Shown: positions 49,276-58,102 of the stretch, piece after piece
Numbering within the stretch: the first letter of the stretch is position 1
Layout of the letters: the number at the start of each line of letters is the position of its first letter
Origin: Streptomyces lacrimifluminis
GTDB lineage: Bacteria > Actinomycetota > Actinomycetes > Streptomycetales > Streptomycetaceae
Direction of reading: 5' to 3'
Length of the DNA stretch: 64,000 nt
NCBI RefSeq assembly: GCF_014646095.1
Contig: NZ_BMMU01000004.1
Coordinates: 186,001 to 250,000 of the forward strand
Notes under the pieces: generated by a model
Told to the model about the DNA's origin: nothing
The model's database searches: none
The model's input: only the letters and a program-made list of their open reading frames with translations
Made by a program: the position numbers and the translations under genes

Positions 49276-51306
49276 TCAGCCGAGCGGGCTCATGGCACCC
49301 GACCAGATGCCGTACGGAACGCTGTCGTCGGCGGTACCGGCGAGGCCCTTCAACGGCAGCGGTTCGAGACTCCTGGTCAGGTCGATGCGGTAGACGACGA
49401 CGGCCGTGGACACGAACTTGTGCGTACCGACGAACCAGGAGGCGGTGTCGTCCGGGGTGGTCCCCGCCTTCCCTGCCACATTCCCGTCGGCGGACGCGGC
49501 GGTGTCGGGGTGGGCGGTGCTGAAGGCGTCGGTGAGCGCCGAGGCGACCTCCTCGGCCACGTCGGCGCCGATCGCGCGGGTCGGGGTGGGGGTGTCGAAG
49601 GGGACGCCGATGCCGTTGCGGGTGATCTTGCGCACCGAGTACGGCTCGGTGCGCTTGCCGCCTGCGATGAAGGTGGTGTAGCCGCCGGCCATGCGGATCG
49701 CGCTCGGCGTGGAGGTCCCCATCGACAGCGCGGGCACCTGCGCCCCGATGCTGGCGGGCAGCAGGCCGGCCGCCTCGGCGGTCGCGCGGACGTTGTCCAG
49801 GCCGGTGTCCATGCCGAGCTGCATAAACGGCGTGTTCACCGACAGCTCCAGCGCCCGGTGCAGCGAGATCTGCCCGTAGGACAGGTCGCCGTCGTTGCTG
49901 GCGGCCACCTTCTTGCCGCTGCGGTCCCAGTAGGGCCCCTCGGGCGTGGTCACCGGCACGTCGTCGTTGCCGTCGTACAAGGTCTCCCCTGTGACACGTG
50001 TCGCCTCGTCGCCGCGGCTCTCGTGGACGCCGTGCTCCAGACCGGCCGCGTAGACGAACGGCAGGAAGGCCGAACCGGCGGGGACGGTGGTCGAATTGGA
50101 CTCATTGTAGCCCTGCGTACGGTGGTCGGGGCCCCCATGGACGGCGAGGATCCGGCCGTCGGCGGTCACCGAGGCGGCGCCGTAGTGGGCGGTCCTCGCG
50201 GCGCTCGGATCGCTCTTCAGCGCCTGTTTGCGGGCCTTGGCGACGGCGTCGGCGAGCTTGCGCTCCCGCGTGCGGTCGAACGTCGTGTAGACCTGGTAGC
50301 CGCCGAGGTCGAAGTCCTTGGCGGAGATGTTCCCGGCCTTCTTGGCGTACTGCGAGGCCACTTCCACCAGATAGTCGGTCTGCTCACCGGTGTCGTACAG
50401 CGGGTTGCTCTTCAGCGGCTCGGGGAACTTCGTGTACGTGGCCCGCTCGGCCTTCGTCAGTCTGCCGATGTCGACCATCCGGTCGAGGGTCCAGGACCAG
50501 CGCTCCACGGCGCGGGCCCGGTTGGCACCACTCAGGGTCGGGTCGTACAGGCCCGCGCCCTTGAGGAGGGAGGCGAGGAAAGCGCCCTCGCCGGCGTCGA
50601 GTTGGCTGACGTCCTTGCCGTAGTAGGCCTGGGCGGCGCGCTGGATGCCGTAGCAGCCACGGCCGAACCAGCTGGTGTTGAGGTAGCCCTCGAGGATGTC
50701 GTCCTTGCTCATCCGGTTGTCGAGCTTGAGGGCGATCATCGCCTCGGTGAACTTGCGGCCGATCGTCTGGTTCTGGGTGAGATAGACGTTTTTGACGTAC
50801 TGCTGGGTGATGGTGGATCCGCCCTGGGTGTCACCCTGACCGAGAGTGCGGAAAAGGGCGCGACTGATGCCCTTGACGGAAATGCCGGAATCGCTGTAAA
50901 AACTCGCGTTCTCGGCGGCGAGCACCGCCCAGCGGACATCCTCCGGGATCTCCTGGAGCGGCATCGCCTGTCGCTGCACCCAGCCGGTGCGGGCCATGGG
51001 TGTGCCGTCGGCCCAGAAGTACACGTTGTCCTGCTGGGTGGCGTATGTGTTGAGGTTCTCGGGAATGTCGGTGGCCGCGTAGGCGATGCCCAGGAGCAGG
51101 CAGCTCAGCCCCGCGGACGCCAGGACACCCCCCAGCGACTGGCGCCAGGAGGGGATCCACCGCCGCCAGCCGGCCCGGCCGGGCCGCGGGTACTCCGGCG
51201 AGAACCTGTGGGATTTCCGAGCTAATCGTGCTTTACGCCTGTTTCCCGGTATCGCGGATATCCGTAATTGCAGAGTGGCGTCCGATTCATCCGGCTCCTG
51301 GGTCAC
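49276..51306 (-). CDS. Class A penicillin-binding protein with intact transglycosylase and degenerate transpeptidase domain
   Basis: 676 residues from GTG 51306 with GGAGGGG six bases upstream. A basic cytoplasmic part (1-60) and one helix (LASAGLSCLLLGIAYAA) precede the GT51 domain (about 85-260): AVLAAENASFYSDSGI with the catalytic Glu, GGSTITQQYVKN and ILEGYLNTSWFGRG, all conserved. In the transpeptidase domain the SxxK motif reads SAFLPF, keeping Ser but replacing Lys by Leu; SVNTPF is a normal SxN; and KTG is changed to KAGTT. Transpeptidation and beta-lactam binding are therefore doubtful. It may act mainly as a glycan polymerase or scaffold. It heads a cell-wall gene run. Confidence 0.92.
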   Translation of the reverse strand: MTQEPDESDATLQLRISAIPGNRRKARLARKSHRFSPEYPRPGRAGWRRWIPSWRQSLGGVLASAGLSCLLLGIAYAATDIPENLNTYATQQDNVYFWADGTPMARTGWVQRQAMPLQEIPEDVRWAVLAAENASFYSDSGISVKGISRALFRTLGQGDTQGGSTITQQYVKNVYLTQNQTIGRKFTEAMIALKLDNRMSKDDILEGYLNTSWFGRGCYGIQRAAQAYYGKDVSQLDAGEGAFLASLLKGAGLYDPTLSGANRARAVERWSWTLDRMVDIGRLTKAERATYTKFPEPLKSNPLYDTGEQTDYLVEVASQYAKKAGNISAKDFDLGGYQVYTTFDRTRERKLADAVAKARKQALKSDPSAARTAHYGAASVTADGRILAVHGGPDHRTQGYNESNSTTVPAGSAFLPFVYAAGLEHGVHESRGDEATRVTGETLYDGNDDVPVTTPEGPYWDRSGKKVAASNDGDLSYGQISLHRALELSVNTPFMQLGMDTGLDNVRATAEAAGLLPASIGAQVPALSMGTSTPSAIRMAGGYTTFIAGGKRTEPYSVRKITRNGIGVPFDTPTPTRAIGADVAEEVASALTDAFSTAHPDTAASADGNVAGKAGTTPDDTASWFVGTHKFVSTAVVVYRIDLTRSLEPLPLKGLAGTADDSVPYGIWSGAMSPLG

Positions 51307-51482
51307 GACACACCCCTCCGCACTCCGTGCAAACCCTGAATTCCCCGACCTCACGGCTCATCGCGGCGTACACAAATTACCAGCGACCTTCGCAGGTTCT
51401 CCACATGGGGAATGAACAGAAAGGATCATCATCGAAACCGTCGGGCTCCGCACGGCGAGCAATTGGGGACTAATCTGTCCGC

Positions 51483-51704
51483 ATGCCTCGCTACGAGTAC
51501 CGCTGCCGCACCTGCGGTGACACCTTCGAACTGAGCCGCCCGATGGCCGAGTCGGCCGCCCCCGCGGACTGCCCCGCCGGTCATGACGACACCGTGAAGC
51601 TTCTGTCGACGGTCGCCGTCGGCGGCTCGGCGTCCGCGCCGGCGCCGCGCGCGAGCGGCGGTGGCGGAGGCGGCGGTTGCTGCGGCGGGGGCTGCTGCGG
51701 CTGA
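51483..51704 (+). CDS. FmdB-type zinc-ribbon protein
   Basis: A 73-residue protein starting MPRYEYRCRTCGDTFELSRP, the FmdB/CxxC_CxxC_SSSS N-terminus, with further cysteines in ADCPAGHDD. Its tail is unusual, a Gly run ending CCGGGCCG. Such proteins bind zinc and may regulate transcription, but their function is poorly known. It lies between the PBP gene and a DedA gene. Confidence 0.9.
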   Translation: MPRYEYRCRTCGDTFELSRPMAESAAPADCPAGHDDTVKLLSTVAVGGSASAPAPRASGGGGGGGCCGGGCCG

Positions 51705-51772
51705 GGGCCTGCGCGCAAGGCGGTTCGGGGCCCTTCAGGCTGGGTTCAGGTTGGGTTTCCTAGCCTGGCCGT

Positions 51773-52540
51773 ATGACAGCGACGACGCCCGCACCCCAAT
51801 GGGTCACCGACCTCATGGACACGATGGGCGCCCCCGGCGCGGGCCTCGCCATCGCGCTGGAGAACCTCTTCCCACCGCTGCCGAGCGAGGTGATCCTGCC
51901 GCTCGCCGGCTTCGCGGCGAGCACCGGGCAGATGAGCCTGCTCGCCGCGCTGCTCTGGACCACGGCCGGCTCGGTCGTCGGCGCGCTCGCCCTGTACGGG
52001 GTCGGCGCGCTGCTCGGCCGTGACCGCACCGTCGCCCTCGCCGGCCGGCTGCCGCTGGTCAAGGTGGCGGACATCGAGAAGACCGAGGCGTGGTTCCTGC
52101 GGCACGGCACGAAGGCGGTGTTCTTCGGGCGGATGATCCCCGTCTTCCGCAGCCTGATCTCCGTACCGGCCGGTGTCGAACGCATGCCCCTGCCCGTGTT
52201 CCTCGGCCTCACCACGCTCGGCAGCGCCCTGTGGAACGCCGCCTTCGTGTGCGCGGGCTATCTGCTGGGCGACAACTGGGCCGAGGTCACGACCGTCGTC
52301 TCCGCGTACTCGAAGGTGGTGCTCATCGGGGCGGCGGTGGCGCTGGTGGCCTTCGTCGCCGCACGGATCGTGCGGCAGCGCCCCAAAGGGGCGCGGGGAA
52401 CTGCGCGACAAGCCACGACGGTGCCGCGGCGAACCGACAACCCCCCACGACACCCCCAGCGGAGCGCTACCGCACCTCCCGCAGGAACTCCCGAAGGATC
52501 CTCTCCCCCGCCGCGACCCCCCGCTCGGGAAGCACGATGA
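51773..52540 (+). CDS. DedA/VTT-family membrane protein with repeat-encoded C-terminus
   Basis: A 255-residue protein from ATG. Core blocks are LENLFPPLPSEVILPLAGF, LLWTTAGSVVGALALYGVGALLGRD, TKAVFFGRMIPVFRSLISVPAGVERM and FLGLTTLGSALWNAAFVCAGYLLGDNW, the DedA (SNARE-associated) set with the FxGRxxPxxR motif intact. The natural membrane protein seems to end near IVRQRPKG. The last ~53 residues are Pro/Arg/Thr-rich and encoded by an extragenic repeat (from 52378) and beyond, and they overlap the end of the convergent HAD gene by 74 bases. The tail is probably a recent, non-functional extension. Confidence 0.9.
   Translation: MTATTPAPQWVTDLMDTMGAPGAGLAIALENLFPPLPSEVILPLAGFAASTGQMSLLAALLWTTAGSVVGALALYGVGALLGRDRTVALAGRLPLVKVADIEKTEAWFLRHGTKAVFFGRMIPVFRSLISVPAGVERMPLPVFLGLTTLGSALWNAAFVCAGYLLGDNWAEVTTVVSAYSKVVLIGAAVALVAFVAARIVRQRPKGARGTARQATTVPRRTDNPPRHPQRSATAPPAGTPEGSSPPPRPPAREAR
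52378..52440. repeat. Extragenic repeat of the GCGCCCC..GGGGCGC family inside the DedA reading frame
   Basis: GCGCCCC-aaa-GGGGCGC is followed by GGGGAACTGCGCGACAAGCC and ACGACGG, the same order as copies at 36060 and 57976. Here the element lies in the 3' end of a coding region. Confidence 0.75.
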
Positions 52541-53273
52541 CCGTGTCGGCCGTCCACTCCGTCTCCGCCAGCTCACCGTGCCCCGGGCGCCAGCCCCGAT
52601 CGGCGGCAAGCAGCAGATCGGCGTCGAGGAGAGAGTCACCGGCGGCAAGAGTGAGCGTCGCCCCACAACGACGCGCGACCTCGCGCATCGCCGCGCTCTT
52701 GGTGAGCGGCTTCGGCACGGCGTAGATCTTGCGGCCCTGGAGGGAGACCGTCCAGCCGCGGACCTCCGCCCAGACCGCCAGTTCCTTCACCCACTCCTCG
52801 GGCAGCAGTTCGCGCTCGACGACGAGGTAGGCGAAGAAGTCCTCGGCGATACGGTGCTTGCGCACCCAGAGCGGGTCGGCGGTGGCGGCGAGATGGTCCC
52901 GGACCTCGTCCAGGGACGCGCACTCGTCCGCGAGCCGCGCCTGCACCCGCGCGTGCCAGTCCTCGTCGGCGACACCGTCGACGAGGATGTGGCCACCGTT
53001 CGCGCAGATCGCGTACTTCGGTGCCGGACCCGGCAGGTTGATGCGCAGGTACTGCTTGCGGGTCCGGGTCGTCGTCGGCACGAAGACGGCGGCGTCGCCG
53101 AGCTCGGTGAGCAGTCCGGCGGCCACCTCCGTCATGTAGGACAGCGGCCGGCTCTCGTGCACCTCGACGCAGAGCAGCCGGGGCGCGCGGGCGTCCGGCA
53201 TGGTCAGCGCGAGGGCCGCGGCGGAGTAGATGAGCGTACGGTCGAGATCGCTGGCGACCAGGACGGGACTCAT
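52467..53273 (-). CDS. HAD-superfamily hydrolase of the Ter cluster
   Basis: A 268-residue protein with HAD motif I LVASDLDRTLIYS, motif II TTTRT, motif III Lys in PLTKSAAM and motif IV LAAGDSLLDADLL, with a C2-type cap (RIAEDFFAYLVVERELLPEEW). It resembles Cof/mannosyl-3-phosphoglycerate phosphatase-like HADs. Its start overlaps the stop of the upstream phosphoribosyltransferase gene by 4 bases, so they are coupled. In Ter-linked operons described by Aravind and co-workers, a HAD works with PRTases in an unresolved biosynthetic step. It probably dephosphorylates a nucleotide-like intermediate. Confidence 0.9.
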   Translation of the reverse strand: MSPVLVASDLDRTLIYSAAALALTMPDARAPRLLCVEVHESRPLSYMTEVAAGLLTELGDAAVFVPTTTRTRKQYLRINLPGPAPKYAICANGGHILVDGVADEDWHARVQARLADECASLDEVRDHLAATADPLWVRKHRIAEDFFAYLVVERELLPEEWVKELAVWAEVRGWTVSLQGRKIYAVPKPLTKSAAMREVARRCGATLTLAAGDSLLDADLLLAADRGWRPGHGELAETEWTADTVIVLPERGVAAGERILREFLREVR

Positions 53274-55723
53274 ACCGACACCGCCCTGCCGTCGGCGCCG
53301 GTCGCGCCCCGCGTGTACTTGGGGTGGATCAACCCGACGCAGGTGTACGGGAGTTCGGCCACCTCCTCGACGGTTACGCCCCGCTGCTCGGCGAGCAGGC
53401 GTACGTGGTCGAGGTCGGCGCCCGCTCCGGCGCGGGCCAGGATCTTCCAGGGGACACGGCGCAGCAGCACCCGGGTGGTCTCGCCGACGCCGGGCTTGAC
53501 GAGGTTCACGTCGTGGATCCCGTACTCCTCGCTGATCCGCTCGACCGCAGCCCAGCCCTCCCAGGCCGGAGAACGGTCGGCAGCCAACAGCTCCTTCACC
53601 GTGCTGTCGACGGCGTCCGCCACCTCCGGGAAGCGGGCGGCGACGGCGTCGAGGAAGTCCACCGAGACGTCGGCGCCGGCGAGTTCGCGGTAGAACTTGG
53701 CGCCGTGGAAGTCGTTCGGGCCGACCAGGTCCGCGCGCAGGACGGTCCGCGAAATCAGGCCCGACACCGTGGAGTTGAGGCAGGCGGAGGGGATGAGGAA
53801 GTCCTCGCGGGTGCCGTACGTACGGACGCAGGAGCCCGGGTCGGCCAGGACCGCGATCTCCGGGTCGAAGCCGGTGATGCCGTCGGAGGCCTCGAACTCC
53901 TCGATGGCGTCGGCGAGTTCGCGGGTGATGGCGCCCTTGCCGGTCCAGCCGTCGACGAACACGACGTCGGCGGGGTCGTGGTGGGCGGCCAGCCAGCGCA
54001 GCGCGTTGGCGTCGATGCCCCGGCCCCGGACGATCGACACGGCGTAGTGGGGCAGTTCGAGCCCGTGGCGGTGCTGGGCCCAGCGGCGCATCAGCACACC
54101 GACCGGCGTCCCGGCGCGGGCCAGCGACACCAGCACCGGCCGGGGGGAGCGCTCCGCGAGCACCAACTCCGTCACCGCGCCCACGGCTTGGGCGATACGG
54201 GCGGCGGAGGTGTCGAGGGCGGCGCGGAACAGCTCCTGGTACTGGTCACTGGGCTGGTACTCGACCGGCAGCGACTCGGCGTAGTGGGCGCCGCCCGCCT
54301 GGATGGCCTCCTCGCGCTCCTCGGTGGGCGCCTCCAGGCTGACGTCCGAGAGATCCCGCAGCAGCCAGCCGACCTCGTCCGGTGGATACGAGGAGAACGC
54401 GGGTCCGCGGAGGGGCTCGGGCAGCATGCGGGGCCTTTCGGGTACGTGCGGAGGTGCGGGTACGTACGAGGGGACGACGGCGAGCACGACGTTCGACGTG
54501 TGCGCGGCGAGCGTGGCCAACAGGCCGTCGGGAGCGTGCAGTTCGGGCGTGTCGGCGGCGGAGTCCACGACCGCGACGACGGCGTCGAAGCCGGCGCCGG
54601 CCACGTTGTAGGCGTAGCGCTCGCCGGGCCCGTCGGCCGGGCCGTCGTGCGCCGGGAAGACGAGGCGGCTGCGGATCGCGTATCCCGGGTCGTCCACGGC
54701 GAGGACAGGTGAACGGGTGGTCGTCGAGTAACGGACCTCGGCGCCCTCCCTCACCCGCTCCAGCTCGTGGGCGAGGCGCAGCGGGGCGTACATCAGCTCC
54801 TCGAAGCCGAGCACGAGGACGCGCCGGGCCGTGTCGGGCAGCGCGTCGGCGACCCGGGCGGCCATGGCGGGCAGCGCGCCCTCCATCCGTATTCGGTGCC
54901 CGGGCGTGAACCCGTGCCGTCCGCCGTCCGGCAGCCGGGCGGGCCAGCGCAGCTCGACGCGGGACACGCTCCCGGCGGCCCTCGCCCGCGCGGGCGGTAC
55001 GGCTCGCTCGTACCGCTCGACGAGCTCCTGGCCCTTCGCCAGCACGCCCTCCGGCAGGCGAACCGTTCCGTCCGCCGTGGTGACCAGGTCGACGCGGGCG
55101 CCGATCTCGTCGGCGAACTCGTCCAGGCGGCCGGCGTCGGCGGCGGAGCGCATGTCGACGAGGGCGACTATGACGTACCGCTCACGCGGATAGCGCTCGT
55201 GCAGGGCGCGGATGGTGTTGAGGACGGTGTTGCCGGTGGAGAACTCGTCGTCGACGAGGACCAGCGGGCCGGGGCCGGCCAGCAGCGCGGGGTTCTCCGG
55301 GAGGAGAAGGTGGGAGGTGGCGTGCGAGTGGGACTCCTCGAAGCCGCCCGCCCGGGCCACGCCGTCGACCGGGCGCCGGGTGGAGTGCAGGTAGGGCGCG
55401 AGGCCCACGCCGTCGGCGACGCAGTGGCCGAGTCCGGTGGCCGTCTCGGCGTACCCGAGGACGACGGCGCGCCGCGACTCGTCGGCGCCGAGCAGCTCAC
55501 GGACGCGCGTGCCGAGGGCGAAGCCGTGGCCGTAGACGACGGCGGGAGACTGCGGGACGTGCTTGCCGAGCACGTTCGACACCAGCAGGTGCGCCCGCTT
55601 GGGGTTGCGGCGCAGGGCCAGACCGAGCAGCTCGCGCAGGTCGTCGTCGCCGACCAGCTCGACCCCGAGCCGCTCGGCGACCCAGGTGCCGGACCAGACC
55701 CCGTTGTGCACAGCGTTGTTCAT
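53270..55723 (-). CDS. Fused phosphoribosyltransferase/TRSP and StiP-like cysteine protease protein of the Ter biosynthetic module
   Basis: An 817-residue fusion. The N-terminal ~250 residues are a PRTase with the PRPP motif LVLVDDEFSTGNTVLNTI, preceded by VVYGHGFALGTRVRELLG and ETATGLGH. Residues about 255-430 match the TRSP-type module that follows such PRTases (VLGFEELMYAPLRLAHELE, FDAVVAVVDSA). The C-terminal ~380 residues are StiP-like (YAESLPVEYQPSDQYQELF, RPVLVSLARAGTPVGVLMRRW, VVFVDGWTGKGAITREL, CLNSTVSGLISRTVL). In most genomes I recall these as two or three genes. It probably links ribosyl phosphate to a base or metabolite used with TerD proteins under stress. Confidence 0.88.
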   Translation of the reverse strand: MNNAVHNGVWSGTWVAERLGVELVGDDDLRELLGLALRRNPKRAHLLVSNVLGKHVPQSPAVVYGHGFALGTRVRELLGADESRRAVVLGYAETATGLGHCVADGVGLAPYLHSTRRPVDGVARAGGFEESHSHATSHLLLPENPALLAGPGPLVLVDDEFSTGNTVLNTIRALHERYPRERYVIVALVDMRSAADAGRLDEFADEIGARVDLVTTADGTVRLPEGVLAKGQELVERYERAVPPARARAAGSVSRVELRWPARLPDGGRHGFTPGHRIRMEGALPAMAARVADALPDTARRVLVLGFEELMYAPLRLAHELERVREGAEVRYSTTTRSPVLAVDDPGYAIRSRLVFPAHDGPADGPGERYAYNVAGAGFDAVVAVVDSAADTPELHAPDGLLATLAAHTSNVVLAVVPSYVPAPPHVPERPRMLPEPLRGPAFSSYPPDEVGWLLRDLSDVSLEAPTEEREEAIQAGGAHYAESLPVEYQPSDQYQELFRAALDTSAARIAQAVGAVTELVLAERSPRPVLVSLARAGTPVGVLMRRWAQHRHGLELPHYAVSIVRGRGIDANALRWLAAHHDPADVVFVDGWTGKGAITRELADAIEEFEASDGITGFDPEIAVLADPGSCVRTYGTREDFLIPSACLNSTVSGLISRTVLRADLVGPNDFHGAKFYRELAGADVSVDFLDAVAARFPEVADAVDSTVKELLAADRSPAWEGWAAVERISEEYGIHDVNLVKPGVGETTRVLLRRVPWKILARAGAGADLDHVRLLAEQRGVTVEEVAELPYTCVGLIHPKYTRGATGADGRAVSV

Positions 55724-55822
55724 GAATCCCTAGGTGTGGTCGTCGGGGGTGCCAGGTCGGTGATGTCGGTCATACCAGTCATACCAGTCGCACATATGAT
55801 CGAAGATGGAGATCAGTGGGGA

Positions 55823-56995
55823 TCAGTCGGGGATACCGGCGGTGAGCAGCTCCACGAAGCCGATGTCCTCGTTGGCGACGCCGAAGACCTCGGCCCGCAG
55901 CAGGGTCCGCTCCGCCCAGGCACGGTGCGGCTTCACCTCGTTCATCTTGTTCGTGTACGCCGACCGCAGGACGCCCCCGCCGCCGCGCTCGGGCCGCAGG
56001 ATGTCCTGCGCGTCGCTGAACTCCTCGTGGCTGACCACGGACAGGGTGTGCACGGGCAGCACGTGCGAGGGATGGATGCAGGTCTTGCCGAGCAGACCGT
56101 TGGCCTGATCGAGACTGATCTCGCGGAGCAGCCCGTCCATGGCGTGTTCGATGAGCGTCTCGCGCAGTTCCTCGGCCTGGCCCTCCAGGAAGGGGCTGCG
56201 GCGCAGCTGGGGCTTGAACATGCGCTCCTGGACCCGGAAGTACTCCCAGACGGGCCCGGTGACGGTGTACCCCGTGCCGTCGGCCCGCCCCAGCATGTTG
56301 ACGACGTCGGCGATGACGGAGGCGACGACGTGGACGTCGTACGCGGTCATGTCCGGGGCTCTGCGCAGCCCGTACGAGGAGCAGAAGTCGGTGACGCCGA
56401 GGCGCAGGGCGAGGACGCGGTCGCGGTACTTGTCGACGGCGCGGGAGATGCCCTCCAGGGTCTCTACGCGCGTCTCCCGGTACATCAGCTCGGGGGATTC
56501 GAGCACCGGCATGCCGAACAGCCGGCGTCCGCTCGCGGCCTCGGCGTCGGCGAGGGCCTCCAGGAACGGCATCCCGCGTTCCTCGGTGAACTTCGGCATC
56601 ACGAACCCGGAGAGCAGCCTGACGGCGGGCCCGAGGCGCCGTACGAGGTCGGGGATCTGCTCGGGCGTACGGACCCGGATGAACAGCAGCGGCAGCCCGG
56701 TGGCGGCGTCGGGGCGCTCGGCGAGCATACCGAACTCCCGGACCAGGTTCTCCTCGGCGTCCTCGACCTCCGAGTCGTCGATCGAGTCCTCCAGGCACAG
56801 CACCATCGAGACGACACCGCGGGCGACCTGCTTGACGACGGCGTCGGCGAGGCGCGGGCGGGTGGCCGGGCTGTACAGGGTGGCCCCCAGGGCCGTGGCG
56901 AGCAGCCGGGCCGGGGAGTCGGCGGTGAACTCGCACGGCTCCTGGTGGAACAGGCGCTGCCGTACCTCAGGCGCGATGTGCCCGAAATGACGCAT
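55823..56995 (-). CDS. HpcH/HpaI aldolase/citrate lyase family protein of the Ter module
   Basis: A 390-residue TIM-barrel protein: LYSPATRPRLADAVVKQV, VVSMVLCLEDSIDDSEVEDAE (Mg-binding acidic residues), LLFIRVRTPEQIPDL (substrate-binding Arg), VMPKFTEERG, RLGVTDFCSSYGLRR and GKTCIHPSHVLPVH are the citrate lyase beta/HpcH landmarks. It would cleave or form a C-C bond using a CoA- or keto-acid-type substrate. It is the first gene of the run HpcH, PRTase-StiP, HAD on the minus strand, known as part of Ter-associated biosynthesis. The TerD gene diverges upstream. Confidence 0.9.
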   Translation of the reverse strand: MRHFGHIAPEVRQRLFHQEPCEFTADSPARLLATALGATLYSPATRPRLADAVVKQVARGVVSMVLCLEDSIDDSEVEDAEENLVREFGMLAERPDAATGLPLLFIRVRTPEQIPDLVRRLGPAVRLLSGFVMPKFTEERGMPFLEALADAEAASGRRLFGMPVLESPELMYRETRVETLEGISRAVDKYRDRVLALRLGVTDFCSSYGLRRAPDMTAYDVHVVASVIADVVNMLGRADGTGYTVTGPVWEYFRVQERMFKPQLRRSPFLEGQAEELRETLIEHAMDGLLREISLDQANGLLGKTCIHPSHVLPVHTLSVVSHEEFSDAQDILRPERGGGGVLRSAYTNKMNEVKPHRAWAERTLLRAEVFGVANEDIGFVELLTAGIPD

Positions 56996-57190
56996 GAAAT
57001 TCCCCCGTGGCGGCTGGACGGCCGGTCGAGTGCTGATCGAGTGTCGGTCGAGTGGTGATGGGTGGCCGGTAATAGTACGTAGGGATCCATGTCAGGGGTT
57101 CCCACTGAGAATGAAGTTCAGGTAACGCGGACAAGCAGAACCGATGCCCCCGCATTGTCGTGACCAGAACCGAGAAGGCAGGATGACCGC

Positions 57191-57970
57191 ATGACGCACG
57201 CGATGCTGAAGGGGTCGAACATCCCTCTCGAAGCCACGACGGTGCGCGCCGTACTGCGCTGGACGCCCGGGCAGGGGGTTCCGGATGTCGATGCCTCGGC
57301 GCTGCTCCTCGGCCCCGACGGTCGTGTGCGCTCCGACGAGGACTTCGTCTTCTACAACCAGCCCCGCCACCCCTCGGGCAAGGTCTGGCGCCTCGGCAAG
57401 AAACGGGTGGCCGAGGGCCTGACCGACACGATCCAGACAGATCTGACCGGTGTCGAGTCAGGAGTCGGACAGATTCTGCTGATCGCCTCGGCGGACGGCG
57501 TGCCCTTCGACCGCGTACGGTCCCTGCGCATCGTGCTGTACGACGGTGCCGTCGCGGATGGCGAACCGCTGGCGTACTTCGACGTCAAACCGGAGACGGG
57601 CGAGGAAACGGCGCTGATCTGCGGCGAACTGTACCGGCGCGGCGACGGCTGGAAGTTCCGCGCCCTGGGCGAGGGCTACTCGAACGGCCTGGAGGGCCTG
57701 GCGACGGACTTCGGCATCTCGGTGGAGGACCAGCCGGCCGAGGAACCGTTCCCGGACACCACGGACGCCCCGCCCGCGGACACCTCTGCGGTCACCACGG
57801 TCCAGCATCCGCCCACGCTCCCTCCGCAGCCGACCTACGGCTATCCCCAGCCCGCAAGCCCGAACACGACCCAACCGGCGTACGGCTACCCCCAGCCGGT
57901 GGGAACATCCCCGAACCCGTCCCCGGACTTCCACTTCCCGCCACAGGGCCCACAGTTCATCGGACGGTAG
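57191..57970 (+). CDS. TerD-family tellurium-resistance/stress protein with Pro-rich tail
   Basis: A 259-residue protein from ATG after AAGGCAGG. Residues 1-190 form the TerD fold ([84 protein letters not shown]), with Ca2+-binding acidic clusters. The C-terminal ~70 residues are Pro/Tyr/Gly/Gln repeats ([20 protein letters not shown]) absent from the short TerD proteins downstream. It diverges from the HpcH gene, and the two probably share a regulatory region. Confidence 0.94.
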   Translation: MTHAMLKGSNIPLEATTVRAVLRWTPGQGVPDVDASALLLGPDGRVRSDEDFVFYNQPRHPSGKVWRLGKKRVAEGLTDTIQTDLTGVESGVGQILLIASADGVPFDRVRSLRIVLYDGAVADGEPLAYFDVKPETGEETALICGELYRRGDGWKFRALGEGYSNGLEGLATDFGISVEDQPAEEPFPDTTDAPPADTSAVTTVQHPPTLPPQPTYGYPQPASPNTTQPAYGYPQPVGTSPNPSPDFHFPPQGPQFIGR

Positions 57971-57975
57971 GACAG

Positions 57976-58085
57976 GCGCCCTGAAGGGCGCGGGGCTGTA
58001 GTCGTTGTGCGGCTCCGCCGCGGGGCGCGATCAACCACACACAACCCGCAGCCGCCACTCCACAGAACCGCCGAGCTCCAGGGCG
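57976..58085. repeat. Extragenic repeat of the GCGCCCT..AGGGCGC family
   Basis: GCGCCCT-ga-AGGGCGC opens it, followed by GGGGCTGTAGTC, TGTGCGGCTCCGCC, GGGGCGCGATCAACCAC and CGCAGCCGCC. It lies between the convergent TerD and TerA-like genes and may serve as their terminator. Confidence 0.7.
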
Positions 58086-58102
58086 CCCCGTCCAGACGAG
58101 CG

